Of a stretch of 64,000 nt of DNA, positions 1-8,889 are shown in pieces. Under the pieces are notes generated by a model, which was not told where the DNA came from, searched no databases, and worked only from the letters and a program-made list of their open reading frames with translations. The position numbers were made by a program, and so were the translations under genes. The stretch's first letter is position 1. Each line of letters opens with the position of its first letter. Origin of the DNA: Paenibacillus harenae DSM 16969 (GTDB taxonomy: Bacteria; Bacillota; Bacilli; Paenibacillales; Paenibacillaceae); assembly GCF_000422465.1 (NCBI RefSeq), contig NZ_AULV01000015.1, positions 186,001-250,000 of the forward strand, read 5' to 3'.

Positions 1-3000
1 CTTGCCATAGCTCCTGCCGCTTAATCTCTGCAGCTCTAGCAGAGCATTCTTCCCGAGCAGAGACCTGACGTCATCGAGATAGCCGATTAGAATAGCGTAC
101 CCTGACGGACTTCCGCATCTCGCAAGCGCCCTTCCCATCGCTAATTCCAGCATCGACCGCCGCTCCGGAAAATAATCGGCTTGCGGGCCGGTTAAGCATT
201 GCTGCCCCTGGAACAAAGGTATGGCATGAAGCTGCTCGATTACCGGGATCATCCGCCTGTCGCCGAGCCTCTCGGCGCCTCGGCATACCGCATCGACGTA
301 ATAGAAGACGCCTTTCCACGTATCCTTGAAATCCTCTTCGCTCGGGCGGAGCAAATCGGCCACCCGCTGCCATACCGGAATCGAGCGAGGATCCGCCGTC
401 TGCGCCAGCGAATACAGCAGATAAGCGGTGTCCGGCATCGCCCCGTGATCGGGCGGAAGCTGGACGTACATAATATCGGCGGTTCGGACCGGCAGATCCT
501 CGCCGCCCAGATCGGCCATAATCGCCTCGATTAGAACGGGAACGCCGGCCTTGGAGCCGAGCATAGCAAGCGCTTGCGCCAACCGGACCTTCTTCACGCC
601 GTCCGCCCGCTCCAAAGCTTGCTCGGCGAACGGAATCATTCTCGGGCCTGCCGAGCAAATTTCCACGAACGGCATCGCCGCGCGGTAAATTTCATTCATC
701 CGCATATTGGAATAATCGTAAAGCGGCTGCTCCGCCTCGATGTTGTCGACTAATTGGCGAAGCTCCCCGTCGCTGTAGCGAATCGGCGAAAGCTCTCTCG
801 TTAAGGCCGACTCGGGAATGAGCCGCTCCTCAGCAAGTCTCTTCTGCATGGCGCGAACATCGATGCGCCTAGGCACCGACTTCGTCCTGACTGCCATCGC
901 CGCAGCCAATGCGGCAGCGGCCCCCAGGTTCTCCAGATCGGATTGCATCCGGATCGCAGGCAGGGCGTCATGCGTCGCCGATATCGCCTTGCCGACGACG
1001 AGAATACCGTCGAGCCCTCTCGGCAGCAGCATGCGGTAAGGGATTTCGATCTCCAGATTCGGCGGAATCAAGCCGACATTGACCCATTCGGCGCCGCTGA
1101 CGCCCTTCACGTCATGATTGCTGAAATGAATGTTGATGACATCCGGCCAGCGGCGGTGAAGCAGCTGATCGGTAAGCCTCATCACGACATCGCCTATAAT
1201 ATGACGGCTTTCCCTGGTCGCGATATAGATGCCGTGGTCGTGGCAATCCTTCCCGCGGCGGCGGCCTGCGAGAATGGCCCGGGTATAGTCCAGCACATTC
1301 GATACGTCGACCATGCTCGTAAAATTATTTTGCAGCTTGCCCGGCGTCTGAAACTGGGCAAGCGAATACCACATGACCGTATGATCCTTCTCGGAGCCGT
1401 ACACAAACTCCGCGCCGGCCATCGCCGCAATATCCCCGTCTCCGGTCGCATCGATAACAGCCTGCCCCGTGAAGGCGAAGGCCCCCCATCGCGTTGCCGC
1501 AACAGCGCCGCATACGCGGTTCCCGTTTTTGACCGCGCCGAAGGTGATCGCGTTAAATATCATTTCGACGCCGGCTCGATCCGCCTGCTTCAGCAGGGCG
1601 TACATCTTTGCTTCTATGTTCCATTTATGCCCTTTATAACGGATCTCGCGCTGTACGGAGAGCACATCCTCCGTGATTTTCGCCGCGTAGCCGCCTCTCT
1701 TGCCGAACCAATAGCTGTCGACTCCGCCGAAAGTGCCCGTACCGCCTAATCCGGGATTGAGGTCAAGCAGCAGGGTATTCATTCCTTCCTGTGCCGCCGT
1801 AATCGAAGCGCAAGCTCCGCTGGTGCCGCCGCCGGCTACCACCACATCCGCTTGCTTTACCACGGGGATCGGCTGGGCTTTCACCCGAATGGTTCGCCTG
1901 TTCCCGTCATTTCCGGCCAAAGCCGGAACGGCAAGCTCCAGCTCATCCAGGCCGGAAGCTCCGATGCTTGAAGCCGGAAGCACGTCATACTCTCCGCTGG
2001 AAGTTTCTATGGCGCGCGCAGGCATTTTCCCCAATTCCGCTGCCAGCTGCTCCCCTATAACAGCGGCTTGCAGCGGATCCAGCAGCGCCGTATCGCCATG
2101 CCGGAATATCATTTTGCTTAGCGCATAGACGCCGGACAAGGAGGCAGCCATACGGTCAAGTCCGTGCCCGCCTCTAAGGTCTGCCGCGTTCGCTGCCGCA
2201 ACCGGAAACGGACCCAGCAGCTCATGCGACGAAGCGACGAACGTCGCTTGATGGAAGGCCGGGACATGCCGGATCAAATACGACGCCAGCCGCAGCCCCA
2301 GGTGCCGCGCCTCCACCTCGCGGTCTCTGTCCGCATGGATGTGGTTGCCGCTGGCAGCCGTGAAGCTAAACTCCGCCAACCGGTGACCATCCCCCAGGCA
2401 GCCTTGACGAAGCTTGATCTTGTGCCGGGAGATGCCGAAATCCTCCGGCACCTCCAGCAGCTCTTCCAAGGCCGGACCGACGCCGGTGAACTCCAATGAC
2501 CTCGTATAGACGGCTTCGGCGCCCGCGTCGTAAGCCGACACATCCTCTCCGCATAAGCCGGCTGTCAGCGCCGTTTCGGTCGCATCGATAATCCAAGAAC
2601 AACGAATAGCCTGCCGGCCCGATTTATTGGCAACGACCAGTCCCGCCGCATGCCCGGACTCGCGAAGGATTGCGATCGGAAGCGTCGCGTACAGCAAATC
2701 GATTTGATTGTCGGTAAGCAAATCCTCCAGACTGCGCTTCAGCCTGTCGGGATGCAGCGGAATATAGCGGTCGGTTGCCGCGCCATTTCCCACCGCCTGA
2801 TCCTTAAGGACTTGGCGGACCGGAGCAGGCAGCCGATCCATGTCCAGTCCGGCAGGAAGCGCAAGCCATGGCCGGAGCGTAGCGGTCATTTCACGGCCAA
2901 GATAGGTCCTCTGCTCGAGGACGACGACTTTCATCCCCTGCTTCGCCAGCCGGACCGCGCAAGCAATTCCGGCGAAGGAGCCTCCAATCACAGCAGCGTC

Positions 3001-3078
3001 GGCCTCATAAAGAACAGGCAGACTGTCCGCCGGCAATATACCATTCATTTTATCCCCACCCTTAAGCATTGCATTCAT
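1..3078 (-). CDS. Tandem FAD-dependent oxidoreductase, C-terminus beyond the window edge
   Basis: At least 1026 codons are open and the stop lies left of base 1. Two dinucleotide-binding N-termini are visible. One is near residue 40 (VIGGSFAG, followed by an Arg-rich MTATLRPW stretch). The second is near residue 420 (DVVVAGGGTSG, then a GGTGTFGG segment) and resembles the FAD_oxidored family (PF12831). The last roughly 250 residues look like HEAT-type helical repeats. The start ATG at 3078 follows GGAGGGAG by 9 bases; two later in-frame ATGs exist at 3069 and 3048. It lies 40 bases behind the GH36 gene and is the last visible gene of the LacI operon. By family it should oxidise a hydroxyl or amine of a small substrate with flavin. 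The substrate is unknown. Fusion of two FAD modules plus helical repeats is unusual. Confidence 0.8.
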   Translation of the reverse strand, partial: MNAMLKGGDKMNGILPADSLPVLYEADAAVIGGSFAGIACAVRLAKQGMKVVVLEQRTYLGREMTATLRPWLALPAGLDMDRLPAPVRQVLKDQAVGNGAATDRYIPLHPDRLKRSLEDLLTDNQIDLLYATLPIAILRESGHAAGLVVANKSGRQAIRCSWIIDATETALTAGLCGEDVSAYDAGAEAVYTRSLEFTGVGPALEELLEVPEDFGISRHKIKLRQGCLGDGHRLAEFSFTAASGNHIHADRDREVEARHLGLRLASYLIRHVPAFHQATFVASSHELLGPFPVAAANAADLRGGHGLDRMAASLSGVYALSKMIFRHGDTALLDPLQAAVIGEQLAAELGKMPARAIETSSGEYDVLPASSIGASGLDELELAVPALAGNDGNRRTIRVKAQPIPVVKQADVVVAGGGTSGACASITAAQEGMNTLLLDLNPGLGGTGTFGGVDSYWFGKRGGYAAKITEDVLSVQREIRYKGHKWNIEAKMYALLKQADRAGVEMIFNAITFGAVKNGNRVCGAVAATRWGAFAFTGQAVIDATGDGDIAAMAGAEFVYGSEKDHTVMWYSLAQFQTPGKLQNNFTSMVDVSNVLDYTRAILAGRRRGKDCHDHGIYIATRESRHIIGDVVMRLTDQLLHRRWPDVINIHFSNHDVKGVSGAEWVNVGLIPPNLEIEIPYRMLLPRGLDGILVVGKAISATHDALPAIRMQSDLENLGAAAALAAAMAVRTKSVPRRIDVRAMQKRLAEERLIPESALTRELSPIRYSDGELRQLVDNIEAEQPLYDYSNMRMNEIYRAAMPFVEICSAGPRMIPFAEQALERADGVKKVRLAQALAMLGSKAGVPVLIEAIMADLGGEDLPVRTADIMYVQLPPDHGAMPDTAYLLYSLAQTADPRSIPVWQRVADLLRPSEEDFKDTWKGVFYYVDAVCRGAERLGDRRMIPVIEQLHAIPLFQGQQCLTGPQADYFPERRSMLELAMGRALARCGSPSGYAILIGYLDDVRSLLGKNALLELQRLSGRSYGK

Positions 3079-3117
3079 TTGGCGAATCTCCCTCCATTAC
3101 GCGGAAAACGCCCAAGC

Positions 3118-5265
3118 TTACGCTTGGACGATTTCAATTGTGATCTCTCCGGCGATGGCGCCGCAATCTATCTCGTAGAAACCGCCCGCCTTCTCTTCAC
3201 ATAGAGCTAACGCTCCGTTCACCCGCACGAAGGAAGGCTTGCGTTCGGAAACAAAGGCAAAAGCGCCGCCTTCGATCAGCTTCACAACCGTTGTTCCGTC
3301 CGTTGTCCGATGCTCCCGTACGGCATGGGACGTTATATATTTGTCCGTAAGGCCGATCGGCGTCACGCCGCCGGTTACCGGAATTAGCACATACAGCTTG
3401 CACTGCTCCTCCTGAAGCTCGAACTCCGCCTTCTCCTCCGCTTGAAGCGTCCGGACGGTCCGCCCGAAGAAATCGTACAGAAGCGCCGGTCCGGCTGCAA
3501 GCCCCGGCACATCCGCCGCCGAGACCGTTCCTTTCACGGCCGCGGTCCCCTCGCCGATATGGAAGGCCGCAACGATGCCCGCTCCCGCCGACGTATTCCA
3601 TAGCTTGAGCGGTGCGGCGGCAGGAGGCGCGGTTAAGCAATCCGGCGTCGGATTCGCCGTCCGGTCGCAGCGGATGACCCTGCCGTCCTTATAGATGAGC
3701 GGCCACAGCTTCGCGGGGTCCGTCTTGCCGAGGGCGTCGCTGAAGTAGACCGGCCCTCCGCTGATCGCGCGCAGAACCGCATTTTGGACATCGTCGTGAT
3801 TTTTTGTCCAGAACATATCCCAGTCGCCCCAATAGAAAGGCCCGTGAAAATACGAGTTGTACGCATTCTGCAGGGCATGCTCCTTGAAGCCGTTCCTCTC
3901 CTGAGGGACGAAGTCGTCGCTGTTGCGGGAGACGGCGGATACGGGCCTGTGCCAAATGTTCTCCGATGACATTCCCATGCAGTTAATAATGGTATTGTCG
4001 AAATGCAACGAAACCGATGCTTCCAGCGCCGTATGCGCTGCCGCTGCCGATGCGCCGACCGGACGGTGGTGGCGGAGGAAGTTGTTCACGGCGCTCTGGC
4101 TGTCCACCTTCACGAAATCGACGCCTTGACGCTTCAAATAGCCATGCCACGCATGCCAGAAGCCGAAGCCCTTCGCCGCATCCGGATAAGGAATCACATT
4201 GCCCCGGTTCGTCGTGAACAAATAATCGGCGTACTCCGCCGCAAGCTTGCTCTCCGGATGTATCCCGTTCCAATATCCGGCGATTGTATGCCAGACGCCA
4301 ACCCGGTTGATTCCGTACCGCTCCTTCAAGGCGGTAACCGTATTCGCGAGACCTTGAGGGAACTTGACCGGATCCGCATCGAAGGCCTGCAGCTGGCGGT
4401 CGACGATTTCCGACCATCCGTCATCGATCATGACCCATTTCACCGGCAAACCGCTTTGATGCAATTCACTTGCCTTCGCGAGGAGCCCTTCCTCATCCAC
4501 CTGATGATAGAATGCATCCCAGCTGCACCAGCCCAAATAATCCAATGTTTCCGGGTAAGCTTTCCTTCTGCGCGGGAGCACGGGATAGCCAAGCTGGCGG
4601 AGCGCCGTTTCCGTGTTATTTTCCGCCAGCTCATACGGATCGTCTCCGGAGCTGATGATAAAAGCTAACGTGTCGCACCGCGTCAGACCGCCTTGATGGG
4701 AAGAGATACGAACGGATAAAGCCTCTTCATCCGACTTGCCGCCCTCGAGATCCGTCCGGTATTGGGGACCGCACACCGGGAGCAAGTGGTAATAGGCCGC
4801 GTCCGTCCGCCATAACAGCGACAGCGTCCGGCTTGGCAGCGTCTTGAGATCCGTGTCGAAATGGGGACGCGTCCACCAATCCTTATGCTGGTAGTTCGCC
4901 AGCAGGCCTTCGATCCGCTCCGGCTTGCCCAGCTTTAGGGTAATCCCGTTGTCAGGGGCGAAAGCCCGGTGATTCCCAAAATCGTTCTCGCTGATGATTT
5001 CCCCTTCGACGAAGGCTAGAACGAACCGGCTGTAGAAGCGAAGCTTCAGCTTGACGACGACCTCCGGCTGCTCCGCCCGATCCTGATACAAGCGCGCGTA
5101 TTCCCGGTAATCGCCCAAGCCGTCGGCATCCTGCCTCTGCTCCAGGGAAATAAAGTCAAGCCGCTTCTCTCCGCTGTCCAGCGCAGCCGTAAGGTTGAAG
5201 CCGCTTAGGACGGCGCGCTCGCCATCGAATATAGCCGGGGAAGATGAATCGTTATAAATAAACAT
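3118..5265 (-). CDS. GH36-family alpha-galactosidase / raffinose-synthase-like (SIP1-type) glycosidase
   Basis: A 715-aa cytoplasmic protein without signal peptide. Signature blocks of the raffinose synthase/SIP1 branch of GH36 are visible: YLGWCSWDAF (243-252), VMIDDGWSE (278-286), FVKVDSQ (384-390, D388 the expected nucleophile) and SRNSDDF (446-452, containing the expected acid/base Asp). In plants this branch transfers galactose; bacterial members are mostly uncharacterised alpha-galactosidases. The start at 5265 follows GGGAGGCGAGG; an in-frame upstream start at 5334 would run into the ROK gene and is not favoured. The gene follows the ROK kinase by 16 bases. Intracellular hydrolysis of an imported alpha-glycoside is the likely role. 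Confidence 0.85.
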   Translation of the reverse strand: MFIYNDSSSPAIFDGERAVLSGFNLTAALDSGEKRLDFISLEQRQDADGLGDYREYARLYQDRAEQPEVVVKLKLRFYSRFVLAFVEGEIISENDFGNHRAFAPDNGITLKLGKPERIEGLLANYQHKDWWTRPHFDTDLKTLPSRTLSLLWRTDAAYYHLLPVCGPQYRTDLEGGKSDEEALSVRISSHQGGLTRCDTLAFIISSGDDPYELAENNTETALRQLGYPVLPRRRKAYPETLDYLGWCSWDAFYHQVDEEGLLAKASELHQSGLPVKWVMIDDGWSEIVDRQLQAFDADPVKFPQGLANTVTALKERYGINRVGVWHTIAGYWNGIHPESKLAAEYADYLFTTNRGNVIPYPDAAKGFGFWHAWHGYLKRQGVDFVKVDSQSAVNNFLRHHRPVGASAAAAHTALEASVSLHFDNTIINCMGMSSENIWHRPVSAVSRNSDDFVPQERNGFKEHALQNAYNSYFHGPFYWGDWDMFWTKNHDDVQNAVLRAISGGPVYFSDALGKTDPAKLWPLIYKDGRVIRCDRTANPTPDCLTAPPAAAPLKLWNTSAGAGIVAAFHIGEGTAAVKGTVSAADVPGLAAGPALLYDFFGRTVRTLQAEEKAEFELQEEQCKLYVLIPVTGGVTPIGLTDKYITSHAVREHRTTDGTTVVKLIEGGAFAFVSERKPSFVRVNGALALCEEKAGGFYEIDCGAIAGEITIEIVQA

Positions 5266-5281
5266 AATGGCCTCGCCTCCC

Positions 5282-6262
5282 TTATTCTTGTTCTCGAGAC
5301 AGCGCGTATTGCGCGACCGACAGACTCGCCGCATCGCCTACCTGCTCGCCCAGCCCCGCCGGCACAACGGCGCAAGCCTTGAGCGATAGAGCCAATGCTT
5401 CGGCATGCAGCCGCTCCAGCATATACGGCTCCAGCAGCGCTTGCTGGCGCGCATAGATGCTGCCGATGACAATCCGCTCCGGATTCAGCACATCGACCAA
5501 TACCGACAGACCTCTGCCAAGCTGCCTGCCTACCGTCCTCATGACTTCCAAGGCAAGCTCATCGCCTGCGCCCGCGGCCTCGCCTACAAGCTTTGCGGTA
5601 ATCCGCTCCAGCTGCTCCGGATTCTCGCCGAGCAGGGTTGTACGTCCTTCCTGAAGCCATTGCCGCGCCATCGAACGGGCCAGCTTCGCTATGCCTCCGC
5701 CGCTGCAATAACCTTCGAACGAGCCCGGCTTTCCATAGCCCTCCGGCCCGTCCGGATCCAGCCGGATATGCCCGACCTCGCCTGCCATGTCGTTCGTTCC
5801 CGAATACAAGCGGCCGTCCAGGATCAGTCCGGCTCCCATCCCCGTTCCGAAGGTCAGGAATATCATGTTCCGGGTTCCCTTTCCGGCTCCCCACTTCCAT
5901 TCGGCGAGAGCGCAGGCGTTGGCATCGTTCTGCAGACCGACCGGCACGCCGAAGCGCTCCTTCAGGGGCGTCACCGCATCGATGCGGTCCCAGCCCGGAA
6001 GATTCGGAGGCGACAGGATAAGCCCCGCCGCGCTGTCCAGCGGGCCGCCGCAGCTGATCCCAATGGCCTGTAGAGCAGGAATATGATGCTCCAGCATTAA
6101 TTGCTCCATGGCGGAGCATAAGGCTTCGATCGTCTCCTGCGGACTGTCCGGAGTCGGAAAGCTGCGCTTTGCCAATATTTCAATCTGATTTCCGGATTCC
6201 TTGCCGATGACGACCGCGCATTTGGTCCCCCCGATATCTACACCGCCAAGCAGCATCGTCAT
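5282..6262 (-). CDS. ROK-family sugar kinase lacking the zinc motif
   Basis: A 326-aa ROK protein expected to phosphorylate a hexose or amino-sugar with ATP. Visible motifs are DIGGTK (9-14, phosphate loop), QNDANACALAEW (111-122, D113 the likely catalytic base), FGTGMGAG (138-145) and GEVGH (161-165). The CxCGxxGCxE zinc cluster of most ROK kinases is replaced around 174-190 by EGYGKPGSFEGYCSGGG, which keeps only one Cys. The start ATG at 6262 overlaps the SIS stop as ATGA and follows GGAGGAGG by 9 bases. Substrate is not predictable; a kinase lacking the zinc cluster may differ in sugar preference from glucokinases. Confidence 0.88.
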   Translation of the reverse strand: MTMLLGGVDIGGTKCAVVIGKESGNQIEILAKRSFPTPDSPQETIEALCSAMEQLMLEHHIPALQAIGISCGGPLDSAAGLILSPPNLPGWDRIDAVTPLKERFGVPVGLQNDANACALAEWKWGAGKGTRNMIFLTFGTGMGAGLILDGRLYSGTNDMAGEVGHIRLDPDGPEGYGKPGSFEGYCSGGGIAKLARSMARQWLQEGRTTLLGENPEQLERITAKLVGEAAGAGDELALEVMRTVGRQLGRGLSVLVDVLNPERIVIGSIYARQQALLEPYMLERLHAEALALSLKACAVVPAGLGEQVGDAASLSVAQYALSREQE

Positions 6263-6891
6263 CCGAAGAATGCCTCCTCCAGCATGATGCAGAGCGTATG
6301 ATAAACCGGCAGATGACGCTCCTGGATATCGGGAGTCGACTCGAAGGGCACGCGAATCGTCACATCGCATAACGAATAGAGCCGGCCGCCGCTCCGGCCC
6401 GTCAAGCCGATCGTCTTCATGCCGAGCGACTTCGCGACTTGAACGGCATGAACGACGTTAGCAGAATTGCCGGAAGTGCTGAATACGGCAAGCGCATCCT
6501 CTTTCCGTCCATAGCCGTACACCTGCTGGGCGAAGACCATATCGGCGGCCACGTCGTTTATGAATGCCGTCATGAGAGCGGAATGGCTGACCAGCGAGAT
6601 GGCCGGCAGCGCGCCCTGCAGATGGTCCGCCAAATAAGCGCCCTCTTCCTCGCCGTGGATAAGCAGCTTCTCTCTGGCTGCCTGGGGCAGCGGACGCTTC
6701 GACATAAAACCTTTCATCAGCTCTCCGACCACATGCTCGCAATCGGCTGCGCTGCCGCCGTTGCCGGCCAGCAGCAGCTTTCCTTCTTGCTCATAAGCAG
6801 ATTTCAACACTTCAAATGCTTTCATTATCTCCGGGCGGCAGCTTTCCAGCTCCGGATATTTCAGAATTAATCTCTCAAGCGCATGACTCAT
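6259..6891 (-). CDS. SIS-domain phosphosugar isomerase, GmhA-like
   Basis: A 210-aa single SIS-domain protein. It has the phosphosugar-binding loop AGNGGSAADCEH (42-53) and the second SIS loop FSTSGNSANV (137-146), both typical of GmhA/DiaA proteins. GmhA isomerises sedoheptulose 7-phosphate to heptose 7-phosphate. That pathway normally feeds LPS or S-layer glycans, so its presence inside a catabolic operon is notable. The start ATG follows GGAGGGCGG closely and lies one base after the DUF1537 kinase stop. Together with the FGGY kinase and class II aldolase it may handle a seven-carbon or related ketose, but that is inference. A different phosphosugar substrate is equally possible. Confidence 0.85.
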   Translation of the reverse strand: MSHALERLILKYPELESCRPEIMKAFEVLKSAYEQEGKLLLAGNGGSAADCEHVVGELMKGFMSKRPLPQAAREKLLIHGEEEGAYLADHLQGALPAISLVSHSALMTAFINDVAADMVFAQQVYGYGRKEDALAVFSTSGNSANVVHAVQVAKSLGMKTIGLTGRSGGRLYSLCDVTIRVPFESTPDIQERHLPVYHTLCIMLEEAFFG

Positions 6892-6892
6892 C

Positions 6893-8218
6893 TTAAGTCC
6901 GCCCTCCTTCTGCTTTTAGGTGTTCTATAGCCTTCCAGAGAAAATCCTCGCCGCCGAAGCTGCCGGATTTAAGCACAAATAACCGGCGCCTCGGCTCAAG
7001 CGATTCGCAGGATGGCAGGCCGGGCTCGATCTCCTTCCAAATCCGAAAGCCTGTGATGCCTAATTTGCCGCAGACGGCCGCCGAGGTTTCACCGCCTGCC
7101 ACGACGATCTGCCGCTGGCCGGTTCTCCCGCAAATGTCCTTAACCACTTCCGAGAGCGCATCCGAAACGATCCGCGAGACTTCCGTGTTGTCCATCCCTT
7201 GCTGAAGCGCCCGCCGTTTCGTTTCCGCTACCTTCTCCTTCTGGTTGGAGGCGTAGACGAGGACGTCTTCCCCCGCTTCCAGCTGCTGCACGGCGTAAGA
7301 AGCAACCATGCGCATATGCCCGCCGCTAAGCTGAGGATCGATCAGCAGCAGGGAATCCAGCTCCGCCGAGCGGATGCCCTTCTCCCGGATATATTGCGTC
7401 TGGGCCGCGGTTTGCGGCATTAAGCTCCCGGCGACGCACAGCACATTGCAGCGCTTTGCTTGCTCTGCCGGCAGTTGCGTAACAGCGTTCTCCTCTTGTC
7501 CTGCGCTACGAGTTGAAGAGGAAGCGTATCTGTCCAGCAACGCTAATTCCTCCGCCAGCGCAGAGCTTCCGCACAGCACGGGCTCATCCTTTGCCGCTTC
7601 GGCAATGATGCGCAGCGACGCTTGATCGCGAACATCGACGATCAAGTAGCAGCAGTCCTTCTTCTTCCGCGCGATTTCCTCGCGAAGCCGCTCGCTTCCC
7701 GCGTCTACCGTACGAATGTCCACGCGGTCCACTTTGCGGCTGGTCTGCGCCTGCAGAATCTGCACCAGATCCGAACGGGTCATGGGATGCACCGGATCAT
7801 GCCGGAACTCCGATTCCTCCAGCCTTGTGCCGCGAACATAATGAATGCCCCCCAGCGTCGTTCTTCCCGTCTTCGGGAAACCGAGCGCGACAAGGGCGAA
7901 AGAGGCGCCCAGCGCATCCAGCATCGCATCGAACTCCGCACCGATGTTCCCCCTGAACACGGAGCAGGTTTTGTTGTAAAAGGTGCCGCAGCCCGCCCCG
8001 AGCAAAGCTTTTGTCGCCCTAAACACCTTCTCGTAGGCGTCCTCCGGACGATTCAGCCTGGAGTTTGTGTCTATAATAAGCACATCGGGGCGCGCGCCCG
8101 CGCGCCCCGAATCCTCCCAGTCCTGCAGCGGGTAGACGTGCGTCTCCAATCGGGCTTTGGCAAACATGATGCCGATATCGCCCGCTCCGGTTATATCATC
8201 TGCAACAACGCCGATCAT
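6893..8218 (-). CDS. DUF1537 four-carbon acid-sugar kinase
   Basis: A 441-aa member of the DUF1537 kinase family (PF07005 N-terminal and PF17042 nucleotide-binding C-terminal domains), which phosphorylates tetronate-type acid sugars. The N-terminus IGVVADDITGAGD (2-14) is the substrate-domain signature. VVAGGETSAAV (about 372-382) and LKSGSFGGEDF (about 412-422) form the nucleotide site. The preferred start is ATG 8218, which overlaps the preceding stop as ATGA and follows GGAAGTGGAG; a GTG at 8227 is possible. Its neighbour upstream is a class II aldolase/adducin protein. That is the usual pairing in D-threonate/D-erythronate breakdown, where kinase product is decarboxylated to a triose phosphate. 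The usual NAD dehydrogenase is not seen. Confidence 0.88.
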   Translation of the reverse strand: MIGVVADDITGAGDIGIMFAKARLETHVYPLQDWEDSGRAGARPDVLIIDTNSRLNRPEDAYEKVFRATKALLGAGCGTFYNKTCSVFRGNIGAEFDAMLDALGASFALVALGFPKTGRTTLGGIHYVRGTRLEESEFRHDPVHPMTRSDLVQILQAQTSRKVDRVDIRTVDAGSERLREEIARKKKDCCYLIVDVRDQASLRIIAEAAKDEPVLCGSSALAEELALLDRYASSSTRSAGQEENAVTQLPAEQAKRCNVLCVAGSLMPQTAAQTQYIREKGIRSAELDSLLLIDPQLSGGHMRMVASYAVQQLEAGEDVLVYASNQKEKVAETKRRALQQGMDNTEVSRIVSDALSEVVKDICGRTGQRQIVVAGGETSAAVCGKLGITGFRIWKEIEPGLPSCESLEPRRRLFVLKSGSFGGEDFLWKAIEHLKAEGGRT

Positions 8219-8889
8219 TCGCTCCACTTCCTTCTCGGGCGGTAGCCGGATTCATTCAGGAAGCTGGCGACCGTCGGCTGCGGGAGCGGACGCATCTCCG
8301 TCCCCGCACTCCCCGCCGCCGCCATCATTCTGCACACCATTTCCAGCGTATGCAGCGCCATTCTTGCCTCACGCAAGCTGGTGTCGTACACAAGCACGCC
8401 GTGGTTCTGAAGCAGCAGAATGTTCGCCGAGCTCACCTTTGCCTTCACCGCATCGCCGAGCTCGCGAGAGCCCGGGTGGCAATAAGGAACGCGCTCCACT
8501 TTCTCCAAATAATACATCGCTTCCACGAACCAATCCGCCGGAATCGGCTCGCCGCTGCAAGCCGCCATCGTGCTGTAGAAGGGCGACGCGTGCAGCACGG
8601 CATTGATCTCCGGACGAAGCTCGTAGACCGCCTGGTGCATCGGCACCTCCTTGGACGGCTTAGGCCCGCCCGGCTGAACGGCGCTTCCGCTTGCGACGGA
8701 GCAAAGGGCGAAGTCGTTCTCGGCGAGCTCGCCCATGTCCGTCCCGCTTGCCGTAATCAAATAGTTATCCTCATCCACCCGCGCGCTTATATTGCCTGCA
8801 TTCCCCCATGCCAGACCGTTGCCTTGCATGTACCTGCCGGTGTCCCGCAGCTGCATCCACAACGCTTGTTCCGGATTCGGCTTCATCAT
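8215..8889 (-). CDS. Class II aldolase/adducin-family protein with a substituted zinc ligand
   Basis: A 224-aa protein of the FucA/AraD/OtnC fold, which uses a His-bound metal to cleave or decarboxylate sugar phosphates. The WGNAGNIS loop (28-35), GT-D phosphate site (49-51), E81 and H163 (LLLQNHGVLV) are present. Where classical members have H-x-H, this protein has H100-A-S102, so one of three zinc histidines is Ser. The start at 8889 overlaps the GH38 stop as TAATG; a second ATG follows at 8886. The kinase next to it suggests a 3-oxo-tetronate-phosphate decarboxylase role. The altered ligand could mean a different metal arrangement or a subfamily feature. Confidence 0.82.
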   Translation of the reverse strand: MMKPNPEQALWMQLRDTGRYMQGNGLAWGNAGNISARVDEDNYLITASGTDMGELAENDFALCSVASGSAVQPGGPKPSKEVPMHQAVYELRPEINAVLHASPFYSTMAACSGEPIPADWFVEAMYYLEKVERVPYCHPGSRELGDAVKAKVSSANILLLQNHGVLVYDTSLREARMALHTLEMVCRMMAAAGSAGTEMRPLPQPTVASFLNESGYRPRRKWSE

